A stretch of 64,000 nt of DNA from Cytobacillus sp. NJ13 (GCA_030348385.1 JAUCFP010000006.1:1116001-1180000); one strand, 5' to 3'; counted from the stretch's first letter, positions 16,470 to 27,207 are shown. The notes: a model not told the origin generated them from the letters alone. A program made the numbers and translations.

Positions 16470-16943
16470 TCATACCGGCTGCAATGCTGCACTTAAATAT
16501 TTTCTCGGAGTCCCGTAATAAAGCAGTTTGCTGAACTCCGGGTAAACGGATTCAAAATATATAAAGATTGGCGAATCAAGCAGCCAGGGATAATTGGTAT
16601 AAAAAGATCTGTCTCCATAAACCATCGCTGTCAGCGCCAAATCCAATTCTTTTTGGAAGATAAGAAACCTTATTTTTGCGTATTGCTGATCGAATTCTCC
16701 GCCGCTGATATACACCCTTCCGCTCAGTACATACTGCCCCATTTGGGGAATCCATTCAGCAAATACTTCATCACGGAACTTAGGATTGACTGCTTTAAAA
16801 TCATAGCATCCGCCTATCGCCAAAAATAATTCTCCTGTTGCATCTGAGTGTGTAAGCGTATATTTCCTGCTGTCTACGGGTCTGAATTCCGTCGCAGGAG
16901 GCAAATATTTAACCGACAGCTTAGATGGATTAAAATTACTCAT
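16470..16943 (-). CDS. Staygreen family protein
   Basis: 157 residues. The segment KYTLTHSDATGELFLAIG (about residues 27-44) is the signature of the staygreen family, named for plant Mg-dechelatase of chlorophyll a. Bacterial homologues exist in non-photosynthetic Bacillus and may remove magnesium from tetrapyrroles or related pigments; the native role is unknown. No signal peptide. The start at 16943 matches the usual MSNFNP-type N terminus. The only Shine-Dalgarno-like sequence (GGGGG) lies within a 13-bp hairpin, 16,949-16,992, which could hide it. Confidence 0.8.
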   Translation of the reverse strand: MSNFNPSKLSVKYLPPATEFRPVDSRKYTLTHSDATGELFLAIGGCYDFKAVNPKFRDEVFAEWIPQMGQYVLSGRVYISGGEFDQQYAKIRFLIFQKELDLALTAMVYGDRSFYTNYPWLLDSPIFIYFESVYPEFSKLLYYGTPRKYLSAALQPV

Positions 16944-16948
16944 AATAA

Positions 16949-16992
16949 GCGCCCCCATATACAAATTTCCTTATGTCCAGTATATGGGGCGC
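16949..16992 (-). promoter_or_regulatory. Hairpin sequestering the staygreen ribosome-binding site
   Basis: GCGCCCCATATAC and GTATATGGGGGCGC arms (one bulged base) enclose an 18-base loop just before the start at 16943. The right arm contains the G-rich ribosome site. It may control translation or end transcription from the upstream gene, though no T-run follows. Confidence 0.55.
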
Positions 16993-17021
16993 TGAAAGAA
17001 ACGTGACAAATGCCCATTTCT

Positions 17022-17783
17022 TTATCGCTTGCGGGAATTCATTTTCATTACTTTGGTGTCTTTTAACATCCATTTCCCTTCTTCATACAGCCAGAAAGAT
17101 TCTACAAATGCGATTGTATCTGCATTATAAGCACCGCTTATTCTCTGAACTCCCAATAATCCATTTCGCCCTTCAACAGGGACAATCTTCAGCGTGCTAT
17201 AAGGATTTACCATTAGTTCGGAGGGTTCACTTAGTTTTCCGTTTAAATACAGACCAAGCCGTTCATATTCCTCGCTCCGGTCCCTTAAATCAAATGTATA
17301 TGATTGTTTGGTGTCCTGAATGCTAATATTGGCTTTGTAGCCATTTTCAAATTGGCTATTGATCACTAAAGGATCTGGAACAGTCAGGTCTGTCAACGTA
17401 AAGTCCTTTAAGGTATATAAATAAAAATTCGACAGGCCGCCGCTTCCCCCTGTTGGAATACTTATAAACATATCTTTAATGGAATCATGATTTAAATCCT
17501 CAAACTGTATTTGAGGTTCATAGCCTCCTGCAAGCTCCGCTTTATATGTATTACCGTCTGAAGCCTTGATTTCGAGTGATATTTCCTTTAAAAATGATGC
17601 GCCTTCCTCATAATAAACACCTTTAAGATAGACGGTATCCGGCTTATTATCACCGGTTACATCCACTTTATCTTTTGACACCGCTACAGCTTTTTGTTCT
17701 TCCTCACCAGCATATACACCTGTTATGGCGGATAGAGACATAAAAAAGAAAGCCGCAAACGCAAAAAGCAATTCTTTTTTCAT
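17022..17783 (-). CDS. Secreted protein of unknown function
   Basis: 253 residues with a clear signal peptide: MKKELL, a hydrophobic core to about residue 22, and likely cleavage after VYAG. The mature part contains DVTGDNKPDTVYLKG (about residues 41-55) and EDLNHDSIKDMFISI, Asp-rich Ca-binding-like loops as in FG-GAP/VCBS repeats. It is probably exported and cell-envelope or spore associated. ATG 17783 follows GGGAGGATA. It follows the symporter gene on the same strand but beyond a terminator. Confidence 0.7.
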   Translation of the reverse strand: MKKELLFAFAAFFFMSLSAITGVYAGEEEQKAVAVSKDKVDVTGDNKPDTVYLKGVYYEEGASFLKEISLEIKASDGNTYKAELAGGYEPQIQFEDLNHDSIKDMFISIPTGGSGGLSNFYLYTLKDFTLTDLTVPDPLVINSQFENGYKANISIQDTKQSYTFDLRDRSEEYERLGLYLNGKLSEPSELMVNPYSTLKIVPVEGRNGLLGVQRISGAYNADTIAFVESFWLYEEGKWMLKDTKVMKMNSRKR

Positions 17784-17845
17784 TTACGTATCCTCCCTGC
17801 TTTTTTACTAGCTTGCCCGTATATGGAAATAACATGTAAAAATAC

Positions 17846-17881
17846 ATAAAAAAACCTCCTACCCTAAGGATAAGAGGTTTT
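17846..17881 (-). terminator. Intrinsic terminator after the symporter
   Basis: Minus strand AAAACCTC / GAGGTTTT stem, then TTTTTATGT. Confidence 0.85.
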
Positions 17882-17892
17882 GCAGAAATAAA

Positions 17893-19326
17893 TTATTTAA
17901 CTGCCTTCTTCTTTAATGCATTTTCCTTGGTTTCCCATGATTCAATCCCTTTTAGGCCTGGAATAGAGTCAGCATAAAACACAGGATCTTTTCCTTCTTT
18001 TCTCTGTGCCTTATAGTCCTTCAGAGCTGCAAAGGCAATTTTAGCGAGCAATACAATTGCAATAAAGTTAATGATGGCCATTATGCCCATGAATAAATCG
18101 GCGAGGCTCCAAACAATCGCTAAATCAACTACAGATCCGAAAATAACCATTCCCAGTACGGCAATGCGATAAATAAATAACGCAGTGCTGCTTTCTTTAA
18201 TAAATTCAATATTTGTTTCACCATAATAATAATTTCCGATAACAGATGTGAACGCAAATAAGAAAATAGCAACAGCTATAAATATTGGTGCCCATGACCC
18301 AACATGTGTGCTAAGAGCTGCCTGTGTCAATTCAATGCCAGTAAGGTCAGAATTAGCATATTCACCTGATAGCAGAATAATAAAGGCTGTAGCAGAACAG
18401 ATTAATATCGTATCTACAAATACCCCAAGGGTTTGAATCAATCCTTGTTTTACAGGATGGGATACTGAAGCTGTAGCAGCCGCATTTGGCACGCTTCCCA
18501 TTCCTGCTTCGTTTGAGAAGAGACCCCTTTTAATCCCCATCATCACTGCAGCACCCATTGCTCCGCCAGCAGCCTGATCCAGCCCGAAAGCTCCTTTAAT
18601 TATACTGCCAATCAGATTAGGGATTTCTGTAATGTTCATCATGACAATTACAATGGCAACACCCAAGTATATAACCGCCATAATCGGCACAACGACTTGA
18701 GATACATATGCAATTCGTTTAACACCGCCGAAAATGATGATCGCTGTTAATGCCGCAAGCACAAGTCCGATGGTTAGACGGCTCGCACCAAACGCTTCAT
18801 TAAAAGCTAAAGAGATGGTGTTTGATTGAACAGAGTTAAAAACCAGACCAAAACAGAATGTAATAATGATTGCAAAAATTATTCCCATCCAGCGTTTATT
18901 TAGCCCTTTTTCCATATAGTAGGCCGGGCCTCCGCGGAAACCATCCTTATCTTTCACTTTATAAATCTGAGCCAGAGTACTTTCAATGAAGCTGGAAGCC
19001 CCGCCAATGAATGCAATAAGCCACATCCAGAAAACTGCACCAGGTCCACCTGCAGCTATGGCAGTTGCTACACCGGCTATGTTACCAGTACCTACACGGG
19101 AAGCTGCACTAATAGTAAAAGCCTGAAATGATGATATCCCTCTCTTTCCTTCTGCAGATATCATCGCTTTATCGCCTAATATTCTGAACATTTCACCAAA
19201 ATATCTTAATTGGACAAACCGGCTTTTAAAGCTGAAATATAATCCTAAAATGATTAATGCGGCAATCAAAATGTAAGTCCATAAAAGATCATTCAGAAAG
19301 CCTACGATTGATTCCAATAAACCCAT
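17893..19326 (-). CDS. alsT: Sodium:alanine/glycine symporter (AGCS family, AlsT-like)
   Basis: 477 residues with about ten or eleven membrane segments. AGCS signatures include SAASRVGTGNIAGVA (about residues 74-88), GGPGAVFWMW and SNEAGMGSVPNAAA (about residues 276-289). It takes up alanine, glycine or glutamine with sodium across the cytoplasmic membrane. A longer frame starts at 19374, but ATG 19326 is preceded by AGGGGGAAT and gives the normal N terminus. It sits downstream of parC on the same strand, as alsT does in B. subtilis. The symbol rests on this synteny. Confidence 0.92.
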   Translation of the reverse strand: MGLLESIVGFLNDLLWTYILIAALIILGLYFSFKSRFVQLRYFGEMFRILGDKAMISAEGKRGISSFQAFTISAASRVGTGNIAGVATAIAAGGPGAVFWMWLIAFIGGASSFIESTLAQIYKVKDKDGFRGGPAYYMEKGLNKRWMGIIFAIIITFCFGLVFNSVQSNTISLAFNEAFGASRLTIGLVLAALTAIIIFGGVKRIAYVSQVVVPIMAVIYLGVAIVIVMMNITEIPNLIGSIIKGAFGLDQAAGGAMGAAVMMGIKRGLFSNEAGMGSVPNAAATASVSHPVKQGLIQTLGVFVDTILICSATAFIILLSGEYANSDLTGIELTQAALSTHVGSWAPIFIAVAIFLFAFTSVIGNYYYGETNIEFIKESSTALFIYRIAVLGMVIFGSVVDLAIVWSLADLFMGIMAIINFIAIVLLAKIAFAALKDYKAQRKEGKDPVFYADSIPGLKGIESWETKENALKKKAVK

Positions 19327-19672
19327 ACTATTCCCCCTAATCCATTCTATTGTTATTTCACAAAAACAACACACTCCTTATAATCTATCAAAAGAATTTT
19401 TAATAGACAAGTCGAATATTCATTCCCTCTCGATAATAATCATTAAAAACCTTGATATTAAGCGAAAAATAATCGGTTGTTCCAATCGCAGCCAAATACT
19501 TTTAATCGTTTTCATTGTGGTTTGAATAAATTTTTTATACACTTTAACTTTCAAAAGAATAATATTTTTCCGAATTATTATTTGTGAGACCTTTTTCGAT
19601 CCAGTCCCTCTAAAAAAAATCGAGAGCCATTAAAAGCATGATCTGCTATCCCTTAAACATAATTCTAAGCAG
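19327..19672. other. Intergenic region between parC and the symporter
   Basis: About 345 AT-rich bases that should hold the symporter promoter. I see no gene, riboswitch or clear operator. Confidence 0.4.
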
Positions 19673-19702
19673 ACAAAAAACCCCTGCATTCACAGGGGTT
19701 TT
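19673..19702 (-). terminator. Intrinsic terminator after parC
   Basis: AACCCCTG / CAGGGGTT stem with a 6-base loop, followed on the minus strand by TTTTTTG. Confidence 0.9.
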
Positions 19703-19708
19703 ATAATC

Positions 19709-22159
19709 TTATTCAGTCACCTGGCTGTCATCTTCTTCCTGGACTTCAGCCTTCCAGATGCATTTTGCTTTGCCGCTTTCGGATTCGTCAATGATGAAAG
19801 ATCCATTGGAATATCTGTCATTAAAGCGGATGGATGAAGCATTAACTGCTTCTATATGGCCTTTTTCACTTTCAATGTATAAATCATCTTTGCAGCGAAC
19901 AATCACACACCCAACAATACGATGAGGGTTTGATTTCAATTCACGAAGCATCACTACACCGCGCTTGGCACGGGAAGTCCGTTCAAATTCGCTCAGCTTC
20001 ATTTTTTTAATGGAACCTCGCTGTGTAACAATCACGACAGCCTGCTCTTTCTGATCCTCAATAAGCTGAGCACCTGCAACAAAATCGCCGTCTTTCAGGT
20101 TAATGCCTTTAACACCGGCAGCCCGGGCACCAACAATACTTACTTCCTCTTCATGGAACCAGAGGCCGAATCCCTGATGGGTGGCAAGGAATATTTCCTT
20201 GGTGCCATCTGTTAAATAAACGTCGACAACTTCATCATCGCCTTTTACATTAACTGCAACAAGCGGCTTAGAATACCTTTGGGCCTTATAAGCTTTTAGC
20301 TCCGTTTTCTTTACCATTCCATTTTTCGTCATAAAGAGCAGGTATTCTTCTGTTTCAAAATCTTTAACTGGAATAGCCCGGACTATTGATTCATTCCGGT
20401 CGATCGGTATGATATTGGCAATATGCTGTCCAAGGTCTTTCCAGCGGATATCCGGCAGCTGATGTACTGGACAGTATAAATAGTTTCCTTTATTCGTAAA
20501 TACAAGGAGAACATCGGTCGTATTCATATCAAGCTTTGCAATCAGCCTGTCTGAATCCTTCATGCCAAAATCCTGTCCGTTTGAGGCGGCAAACGATCTT
20601 TGGCTTGTGCGCTTGACATAGCCTTCCTTTGTTACCGTTACAATAACATCTTCACTGGCTACCAGAACTTCAAGATTGATCTTGATTTCCTCGATCTCCG
20701 CTTCAATTCTGGTCCGGCGTTCATCGGCAAAACGTTTTTTGACATCTCTTAGCTCTTTTTTTATAACAGAGAATAGCTTCTTCTCACTTTCTAAAATAGC
20801 TTTAAGCTCGCCGATCAGCTTAGCAAGCTCCTCAGCTTCTGCTCTTAAGGCAGTAATGTCTGTATTGGTTAAGCGATATAGCTGGAGGGAAACAATTGCT
20901 TCAGCCTGAGGTTCAGTGAACTCAAACTTCGCAATCAGATTATCTTTTGCATCCCGTTTATCTTTAGAAGCCCGGATCGCAGCAATCACTTCATCCAGGA
21001 TGGAAAGGGCCTTCATCAGGCCTTCAACGATATGCTGACGCGCCTCGGCCTTTTGCAGCTCAAACTGAGATCTGCGTGTAACAACATCTTTACGATGGCC
21101 GATATAAGCATCCAGCAGCTCTCTTAATCCCATTAATTTCGGGTGACGATTGTGGATGGCAACCATATTGAAGTTATAAGGGATCTGCAAATCACTGTTT
21201 TTATAAAGATAATGAAGGACGCCTTCAGGATCCGCATCCTTTTTTAACTCTATCACAATACGAAGGCCCGTCCGATCCGTTTCATCACGGACTTCGGCAA
21301 TTCCTTCGACTTTTCGGTCCAGGCGGAATTCATCAATCTTCTTTACCAGATTTGCTTTATTCACTTCATAAGGAATTTCAGTAACGACAATTTGCTTTTT
21401 TCCTCCGCGCAAATCTTCGAATTCGGCCTTTCCGCGGACAATGATTTTGCCTCTTCCTGTTTCATAAGCTTTTTTAATTCCATCGATTCCCTGGATGATG
21501 CCTCCAGTAGGGAAGTCCGGCCCTTTAATATGCTCCATCAGATCATCGATAGAACAGTCGGGCTTATCCATCCGTAAAATAACACCATCAATAATCTCAT
21601 TTAAATGATGCGGCGGAATATCAGTTGCATAACCAGCTGAAATACCTGTTGAACCATTGACAAGCAAATTCGGATATACAGCCGGCAAAACGGTTGGCTC
21701 ATTGGACGTATCGTCAAAGTTTGGGATGAATTCAACGGTTCTTTTCTCAATATCTCTCAGCAATTCGGAAGAAAGGGCCGATAATCGCGCCTCTGTATAA
21801 CGCATGGCTGCTGGAGGATCTCCATCGATGCTTCCATTATTACCGTGCATTTCAACAAGAAGGTTTCGAACCTTCCAGTCCTGGCTCATCCGAACCATGG
21901 CGTCATATACAGAAGTATCGCCATGCGGATGATAATTGCCGATTACATTTCCGACTGTTTTAGCAGATTTTCTAAATCCCTTTTCGTGTGTGTTGCCTTC
22001 TACATGCATGGCATAAAGGATCCGTCTTTGAACGGGCTTTAACCCATCACGTGCATCGGGAAGCGCACGATCCTGAATAATATATTTGCTATAACGCCCA
22101 AAGCGGTCGCCTAATACATCTTCAAGAGGAAGGTCCCGGAATTTTTCAGCAGAACTCAT
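19709..22159 (-). CDS. parC: DNA topoisomerase IV subunit A
   Basis: 816 residues. Subunit A of the heterotetrameric type IIA enzyme that decatenates daughter chromosomes. The quinolone-resistance region reads [13 protein letters not shown] (residues 76-88), and AMRYTEAR carries the active-site tyrosine. The C-terminal domain is a beta-pinwheel with repeated motifs. Position 82 is Thr where many Bacillus proteins have Ser, a natural variant whose effect on drug sensitivity is unknown. ATG 22159 overlaps the parE stop by four bases (ATGA), giving translational coupling. Confidence 0.97.
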   Translation of the reverse strand: MSSAEKFRDLPLEDVLGDRFGRYSKYIIQDRALPDARDGLKPVQRRILYAMHVEGNTHEKGFRKSAKTVGNVIGNYHPHGDTSVYDAMVRMSQDWKVRNLLVEMHGNNGSIDGDPPAAMRYTEARLSALSSELLRDIEKRTVEFIPNFDDTSNEPTVLPAVYPNLLVNGSTGISAGYATDIPPHHLNEIIDGVILRMDKPDCSIDDLMEHIKGPDFPTGGIIQGIDGIKKAYETGRGKIIVRGKAEFEDLRGGKKQIVVTEIPYEVNKANLVKKIDEFRLDRKVEGIAEVRDETDRTGLRIVIELKKDADPEGVLHYLYKNSDLQIPYNFNMVAIHNRHPKLMGLRELLDAYIGHRKDVVTRRSQFELQKAEARQHIVEGLMKALSILDEVIAAIRASKDKRDAKDNLIAKFEFTEPQAEAIVSLQLYRLTNTDITALRAEAEELAKLIGELKAILESEKKLFSVIKKELRDVKKRFADERRTRIEAEIEEIKINLEVLVASEDVIVTVTKEGYVKRTSQRSFAASNGQDFGMKDSDRLIAKLDMNTTDVLLVFTNKGNYLYCPVHQLPDIRWKDLGQHIANIIPIDRNESIVRAIPVKDFETEEYLLFMTKNGMVKKTELKAYKAQRYSKPLVAVNVKGDDEVVDVYLTDGTKEIFLATHQGFGLWFHEEEVSIVGARAAGVKGINLKDGDFVAGAQLIEDQKEQAVVIVTQRGSIKKMKLSEFERTSRAKRGVVMLRELKSNPHRIVGCVIVRCKDDLYIESEKGHIEAVNASSIRFNDRYSNGSFIIDESESGKAKCIWKAEVQEEDDSQVTE

Positions 22160-24138
22160 GATTCAACACCATCCTCCTCTAGTACTGAAATATTCTCATT
22201 TTCAAGTATGCTTCCATCTTCTTCAAGTCCGAACGCTACATTGGATTCAATCCATTTGCGGCGAGGTTCAACCTTATCGCCCATCAATGTGGTCACACGG
22301 CGTTCAGCTCTTGCTGCATCATCAATCTTTACGCGGATCAGTGTGCGCGACTCTGGATCCATAGTCGTCTCCCAGAGCTGATCGGCATTCATTTCTCCAA
22401 GCCCTTTATAGCGCTGGAGCATATAGCCCTTACCTACTTTTTTAATGGTATCCTGAAGATCATCATCACTCCATGCATACTCAATCACTTCTTTTTTGCC
22501 TGAACCTTTACTGACTTTATACAAGGGGGGCAGCGCAATAAATACCTTGCCCGCTTCAAGCAGCGGTTTCATATACCTGTAAAAGAAAGTGAGCAAAAGC
22601 ACTTGGATATGCGCTCCATCCGTATCGGCATCTGTCATGATGATTACTTTATCGTAGTTGACGTCGTCCAGATTAAAATCTGCGCCAACGCCTGCCCCGA
22701 CTGCATGGATAATTGTATTGATTTCTTCATTTTTAAAGATATCCTGGAGCTTTGCTTTTTCTGTGTTGATTACTTTACCTCTAAGCGGGAGTACAGCCTG
22801 GAAGCGCCTGTCCCTGCCCTGCTTGGCAGACCCCCCGGCAGAATCGCCCTCAACCAGATATAATTCGTTTCTTTGCGGGTTCCGTGATTGTGCTGGGGTA
22901 AGTTTTCCAGAAAGCATTGCTTCAGATTTTTTCCGCTTCTTCCCGCTCCTTGCTTCTTCACGTGCTTTGCGGGCAGCTTCCCTTGCCTGGAAAGCTTTAA
23001 TCGCCTTTTTGATTAACAGAGAGCTTGTCTCAGGGTTTTCTTCAAGGAAATAAGACAAATGCTCGGAAACAACAGAATCAACAGACGAACGTGCTTCACT
23101 GGTCCCCAGTTTGCCTTTCGTCTGGCCCTCAAACTGTAAAAGCTCTTCCGGGACACGAACAGAGACGATAGCCGTGAATCCTTCCCGCAGATCTGCTCCA
23201 TCCAGGTTTTTATCTTTCTCCTTCAGAAGATTCACTTTTCGGGCATATTCATTAAAAGCCCTTGTCATCGCTGTTTTGGATCCAGCTTCATGCGTACCTC
23301 CATCTTTTGTGCGGACGTTGTTGACGAATGAAAGGACATTTTCTGAGTATCCATCATTGAATTGAAAAGCAAAGTCCACTTCAATACCATTGCTCTCGCC
23401 TTCAAAGCTTACTACAGGGTGAAGAATATCCTTTTCTTCATTTAAGTATTCAACAAATGCTTCTATGCCATTTTCATAGTGAAAAACGTCATGAAAGTCA
23501 TTGCGTTCATCTATGATTTCTATTTTCATACCTTTTAGAAGGAATGCAGACTCACGAAGCCGCTCGCAGAGTGTTTCGTAATTATACGTGGTAGTCGAAA
23601 AAATCGACGGATCTGGCTTAAAGTGGATGGTAGTCCCTGATTGATTTGTTTTGCCCACCTTTTCAAGCGTTGTAACCGGCTTTCCGCCCAGCTCGAAACG
23701 CTGTTCATACACAAAGCCATCACGTTTAATTTTAACAACAAGCCACTCGGAGAGGGCGTTGACTACGGATGCACCAACACCATGCAGCCCGCCGCTTGTC
23801 TTATAGCCTCCCTGGCCAAACTTTCCCCCTGCATGAAGGACAGTCAAAATGACTTCCGGAGTCGGCTTGCCCATTCTGTGCATACCTGTAGGCATACCGC
23901 GTCCTTTATCTTGAACACTAATTGAATTATCTTTATGTATTCTGACAATGATATGATCCCCGTAACCTGCCAGCGCTTCATCGACAGCGTTATCGACAAT
24001 CTCATATACAAGATGGTGCAAACCCCTTGCATCCGTACTTCCAATGTACATCCCAGGGCGTTTTCTAACAGCTTCAAGCCCTTCGAGTACCTGTATGGCA
24101 TCATCATTGTAGTCAAAAGCTTCCTGATTTCTTGCCAC
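22156..24138 (-). CDS. parE: DNA topoisomerase IV subunit B
   Basis: 660 residues. The GHKL ATPase domain shows NAVDEALAG and KGRGMPTG; the transducer follows; the TOPRIM domain has [17 protein letters not shown] and DADTDGAHI. The chosen start is GTG 24138, since AAAGGGG lies 7 bases upstream and it reproduces the family N terminus ([11 protein letters not shown]). A longer frame from 24180 has no ribosome site. The promoter contains a LexA-type box at 24,253-24,264, fitting SOS control of parEC reported for B. subtilis. Confidence 0.97.
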   Translation of the reverse strand: MARNQEAFDYNDDAIQVLEGLEAVRKRPGMYIGSTDARGLHHLVYEIVDNAVDEALAGYGDHIIVRIHKDNSISVQDKGRGMPTGMHRMGKPTPEVILTVLHAGGKFGQGGYKTSGGLHGVGASVVNALSEWLVVKIKRDGFVYEQRFELGGKPVTTLEKVGKTNQSGTTIHFKPDPSIFSTTTYNYETLCERLRESAFLLKGMKIEIIDERNDFHDVFHYENGIEAFVEYLNEEKDILHPVVSFEGESNGIEVDFAFQFNDGYSENVLSFVNNVRTKDGGTHEAGSKTAMTRAFNEYARKVNLLKEKDKNLDGADLREGFTAIVSVRVPEELLQFEGQTKGKLGTSEARSSVDSVVSEHLSYFLEENPETSSLLIKKAIKAFQAREAARKAREEARSGKKRKKSEAMLSGKLTPAQSRNPQRNELYLVEGDSAGGSAKQGRDRRFQAVLPLRGKVINTEKAKLQDIFKNEEINTIIHAVGAGVGADFNLDDVNYDKVIIMTDADTDGAHIQVLLLTFFYRYMKPLLEAGKVFIALPPLYKVSKGSGKKEVIEYAWSDDDLQDTIKKVGKGYMLQRYKGLGEMNADQLWETTMDPESRTLIRVKIDDAARAERRVTTLMGDKVEPRRKWIESNVAFGLEEDGSILENENISVLEEDGVES

Positions 24139-24249
24139 GAACATACCCCTTTCATTTCCTGCAAAAACACTTGCCGCCAAAATCTCGGCACTAAGAACAC
24201 CCGTATGAGAATTCGGCTTTTAAGCCCATTTTCCTTTGATATTACACAT

Positions 24250-24267
24250 ACAGAACAGGTGTTCTGT
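24250..24267. promoter_or_regulatory. LexA box in the parE promoter
   Basis: ACAGAACAGGTGTTCTGT contains GAAC-N4-GTTC, the Bacillus LexA core, inside a perfect 8-bp inverted repeat. It lies just downstream of a minus-strand TAAAAT -10 and TAGACC -35 pair (16-base spacing), overlapping the expected transcription start. Confidence 0.7.
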
Positions 24268-24414
24268 ATTCATATTTTACCATATAATTTAGGATGGTCT
24301 ATGCTTTATTTTATCTATTTATTTCGTTTTGGCAAATAAGATCTTGGGATTTAAAAGATTTATCCTGATTATTTCCCTTACACAAACCCTTTATTTATAG
24401 GGATTCTATAAAAA

Positions 24415-24447
24415 ATAAAAAACATGAGATCATAAGCAGACCTCATG
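24415..24447 (-). terminator. Intrinsic terminator after the CoA-binding protein gene
   Basis: CATGAG / CTCATG arms with a 13-base loop followed on the minus strand by TTTTTTATTTTTT. Confidence 0.75.
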
Positions 24448-24453
24448 CTGAGT

Positions 24454-24867
24454 TTACTTCGTTAGTGCATGTTCAACTTTAATGCAGCGGTCCATGATGA
24501 CAGTGCAGCCTTTTTCTTTTAGAAAATCATATGCTTCCTGGTTTGCCACTCCAAGCTGAGCCCAGAAAATATCAGCATCCATTTCAGCAAACTCCCGCGC
24601 AATTTCCGGAAGAAACTCAGAGCGCCTGAATACATTGACGATATCTACATGCCCCTCGATCTCTTTAAGACTTGCTACAGCCTTGACACCAAGTACCTCA
24701 TCAACAGCCGGATTAACCGGGATGATTTCATAGCCGGCTTTTTGCATCGCCTCTGATACCATATAGGATGTGCGTTCAGGATTTCCGCTTAACCCCACAA
24801 CCGCAATCCGCTTTGACTTTTTTAATAGTACACCGATTTCGTCCCTGCTTGGATTTTCAATAGTCAT
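24454..24867 (-). CDS. CoA-binding protein (YneT-like)
   Basis: 137 residues with a single Rossmann-type CoA-binding domain (residues 15-130): RIAVVGLSGNPERTSYMVSE is the nucleotide loop, then YEIIPVNPAVDEVLG. Small stand-alone members bind CoA, with no known reaction. In Bacillus the gene neighbours parE, as here, so it anchors the left side of the island insertion. No clear start problem: ATG 24867 follows a modest GGAGGG site. Confidence 0.85.
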   Translation of the reverse strand: MTIENPSRDEIGVLLKKSKRIAVVGLSGNPERTSYMVSEAMQKAGYEIIPVNPAVDEVLGVKAVASLKEIEGHVDIVNVFRRSEFLPEIAREFAEMDADIFWAQLGVANQEAYDFLKEKGCTVIMDRCIKVEHALTK

Positions 24868-24938
24868 TTTGTTCCCTCCAATTTTTCTGATTAATTATAT
24901 TCTACCTAAAATCGTAATCGCACACTAACTTATTGCTC

Positions 24939-25799
24939 TTATTCCCAAATATTCAGCTTATAAAAACTCAATGCCCTTTTCACTTTAAATCCTGCTTTTT
25001 TATAAAGAGACAGGGCTTTCCCATTTGTTGTTCCCACACAAAGCTTAATGGTTTCGGCTCCATCATTCACAAAAAGGTCATGAACCGCCATGTCAAGCAG
25101 TTTCCGTCCAATTTCCTTCTTGCGTTTACTGAAGTTCACACCAATGAATTCAATGCTTCCTTCTTTTTCTTCACGATTGTATTCTGCATATAAATAGCCA
25201 TTTAATCCATCCGCATCACCAGATATATAAACTTTGTGATCATCATCCAATCTTCCGATAATCTCTTTTCCTGAATAATATGTATGGGGAAACACGGTAT
25301 CATGCAAATGGATAAACTCGCTATGGCAGTGAGGCGGCAAAAAACTGACATCTTGTAAATCATTACTGGGATTTCCTTTCAGTTCCATGTATGTCTGAGC
25401 AGATTGCAGCTTGAATCCGTTTCTTGAAGCAAACTCGGCAGCAGTATGGTTGACTGTATCCGCAAACAGAAAGTAAGAATGCAGCTTTCCTTCAAAGTAA
25501 TGAAGTGCTTTTTCCCATAAAAGTCTCATAAATTCAAAATCCTGAACAAAAGGACCCCATAATTCTGCTGTCCCTTTATTAAGATCAGCATCTGCTCCCA
25601 GAAAACCTGCAATCGCACCATCCTTCCAGACAATAAATGCAGCTGATTCGGCATCACTATTCATTCCTTCCAGACTATGAAGAATATCATTTTGACTGGT
25701 CCCCAAATACCCTATATGACACTGGGGCAAAGAGTTCATTCCTGCAATAAACTCGGATGCCCGCACTAGATTTTCATGATCCAAAATGCTGGCTTTCAC
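24939..25799 (-). CDS. GNAT-family acetyltransferase
   Basis: 286 residues with two GNAT-like halves. The C-terminal half (about residues 150-286) is complete: VNFSKRKKEIGRKLLDMAV is the acetyl-CoA loop (Q/R-x-x-G-x-G/A variant) and LCVGTTNGKALSLYKKAGF is the typical helix and strand. The N-terminal half is degenerate. It probably acetylates a small molecule or protein amine; substrate unknown. GTG 25799 is preceded by GGTGAT. It lies beyond the terminator of the compartment operon and is probably independent. Confidence 0.78.
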   Translation of the reverse strand: MKASILDHENLVRASEFIAGMNSLPQCHIGYLGTSQNDILHSLEGMNSDAESAAFIVWKDGAIAGFLGADADLNKGTAELWGPFVQDFEFMRLLWEKALHYFEGKLHSYFLFADTVNHTAAEFASRNGFKLQSAQTYMELKGNPSNDLQDVSFLPPHCHSEFIHLHDTVFPHTYYSGKEIIGRLDDDHKVYISGDADGLNGYLYAEYNREEKEGSIEFIGVNFSKRKKEIGRKLLDMAVHDLFVNDGAETIKLCVGTTNGKALSLYKKAGFKVKRALSFYKLNIWE

Positions 25800-25830
25800 A
25801 TCACCACACCCCTTTACTATATTTTACCAT

Positions 25831-25858
25831 AAAAAAAAAGGCTGATTTGCCTTCAGCC
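25831..25858 (-). terminator. Terminator at the end of the microcompartment operon
   Basis: GGCTGA / TCAGCC stem with a 7-base loop, followed on the minus strand by nine T residues. It marks the 3' end of the long operon from 40.1 kb. Confidence 0.88.
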
Positions 25859-25869
25859 GGATTAGAGGA

Positions 25870-27207
25870 TTAATAAACGGCTGTCTCTAATCTTTTAAGC
25901 AGCCTCTTTATGCTGATGTTCGCTTCTCTTAGAACCATTTCTTTATCAACCGTTTTCAGCTTCCTATTTTCCATGACGATTTTCCCGTTTACAATGGTTG
26001 TTTCTACGTCTGCACGAGTCGCTGAATAGACAATCCTGCTAATTGTGTCGATTTCAAAGGATGGATACACATGAAAGTCATTCAGATTCAGGATGGCAAG
26101 GTCTGCTTTCTTGCCTGGCTCCAGACTGCCGATTTCCTGTTCCATTCCAACTGCTTTAGCTCCGCCGATCGTCGCCATTCTGAAGACGCTTCTCGCATTC
26201 ATTGCTGTTGGACCATGCACCGGCTTCTGAATAATTGCAGCCAGTCTCATTTCATTGAACATATCCAGATTGTTATTGCAGGGAGCCCCATCAGCACCCA
26301 GACTGACATAAGCCTGCTGATCCAATAAAGAAGGAATTTCTGCTACACCTGATGCCAGCTTTAAATTGGATCCCGGACAATGGCTGACCTTTACACCGCG
26401 TTTTTTGATGATCCTTCTTTCTTCTTCATCAAGCCAAACACAATGCGCAAGAATCAGCCTTTCATTGGCAAGCCCAATACTGTCCAGGTAGACTACATTC
26501 CGCATGCCAAACTCTCTTTCAACAAGCAGAATTTCATTGGCATTTTCCGATGCGTGCGTATGGACTCTTACATTGTATTGTGCAGAAAGGTCCCTGACAC
26601 TTGTCAGCAATTTCTCTGTGCACGAAACGACAAAACGGGGACAGAAGGCATATTGTATTCGTCCATTATCGCGGTTATGCCATTTTTCAAGCAGATCTAC
26701 ACTTTGCTGAATGGACTTTAAGGTATTTTCCCTTAATAGAACTGGAACTTCATCCCCCTTATCCATCATGACCTTTCCGGCAAGTGCCCTGATGCCGCTC
26801 TCGTCAATGGCCTGAAATGCATATTCGGTATGATTGACCGTTTCCATGTCCACCACAGTTGTTGTTCCGCTTTGCAGCAATTCACCAATCCCCAGCATGG
26901 CAGAATAATAGATGGATTCTTCATCATGCGAAGCCTCCAGCGGCCAGATCTTCTGCTTTAGCCAATCAAGAAGCTCCAAATCATCAGCCTGCCCTCGGAA
27001 TAATGTCTGGCACAGATGGATATGTGTCTGAATAAATCCCGGAATGATCGTCTTTCCGCTGGCATCGATTACTTTATCCGCTTTATGTGTTAAGTTCTGT
27101 CCAATTTCGGCAATGCGGTCATCTACAATATATAAATCACCGAAAATGATTTCTTCAGCTGTATTCATTGTAATAATTTCAGCGTTTTTTATCAGAATAC
27201 TGCTCAA
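25870..27207 (-). CDS. TRZ/ATZ-type amidohydrolase, possible aminoimidazole or purine deaminase
   Basis: 445 residues, AtzA/SsnA/guanine-deaminase group of the amidohydrolase superfamily, which deaminates heterocyclic amines in the cytoplasm. Metal and catalytic residues are visible: THIHLCQ (H62, H64), VHTHASEN (H218, E221), LAHCVW (H255), SHCPGSN (H276) and LGADGAPC (D306). Sequence style is close to 5'-deoxyadenosine/SAH deaminases as well. TTG 27207 overlaps the preceding M20 stop (TTGA), with GGGGGAGGAAG upstream, so the two are translationally coupled. As the last gene of the compartment operon it is a candidate for 4-aminoimidazole or guanine deamination; substrate not determinable. 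Confidence 0.85.
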   Translation of the reverse strand: MSSILIKNAEIITMNTAEEIIFGDLYIVDDRIAEIGQNLTHKADKVIDASGKTIIPGFIQTHIHLCQTLFRGQADDLELLDWLKQKIWPLEASHDEESIYYSAMLGIGELLQSGTTTVVDMETVNHTEYAFQAIDESGIRALAGKVMMDKGDEVPVLLRENTLKSIQQSVDLLEKWHNRDNGRIQYAFCPRFVVSCTEKLLTSVRDLSAQYNVRVHTHASENANEILLVEREFGMRNVVYLDSIGLANERLILAHCVWLDEEERRIIKKRGVKVSHCPGSNLKLASGVAEIPSLLDQQAYVSLGADGAPCNNNLDMFNEMRLAAIIQKPVHGPTAMNARSVFRMATIGGAKAVGMEQEIGSLEPGKKADLAILNLNDFHVYPSFEIDTISRIVYSATRADVETTIVNGKIVMENRKLKTVDKEMVLREANISIKRLLKRLETAVY

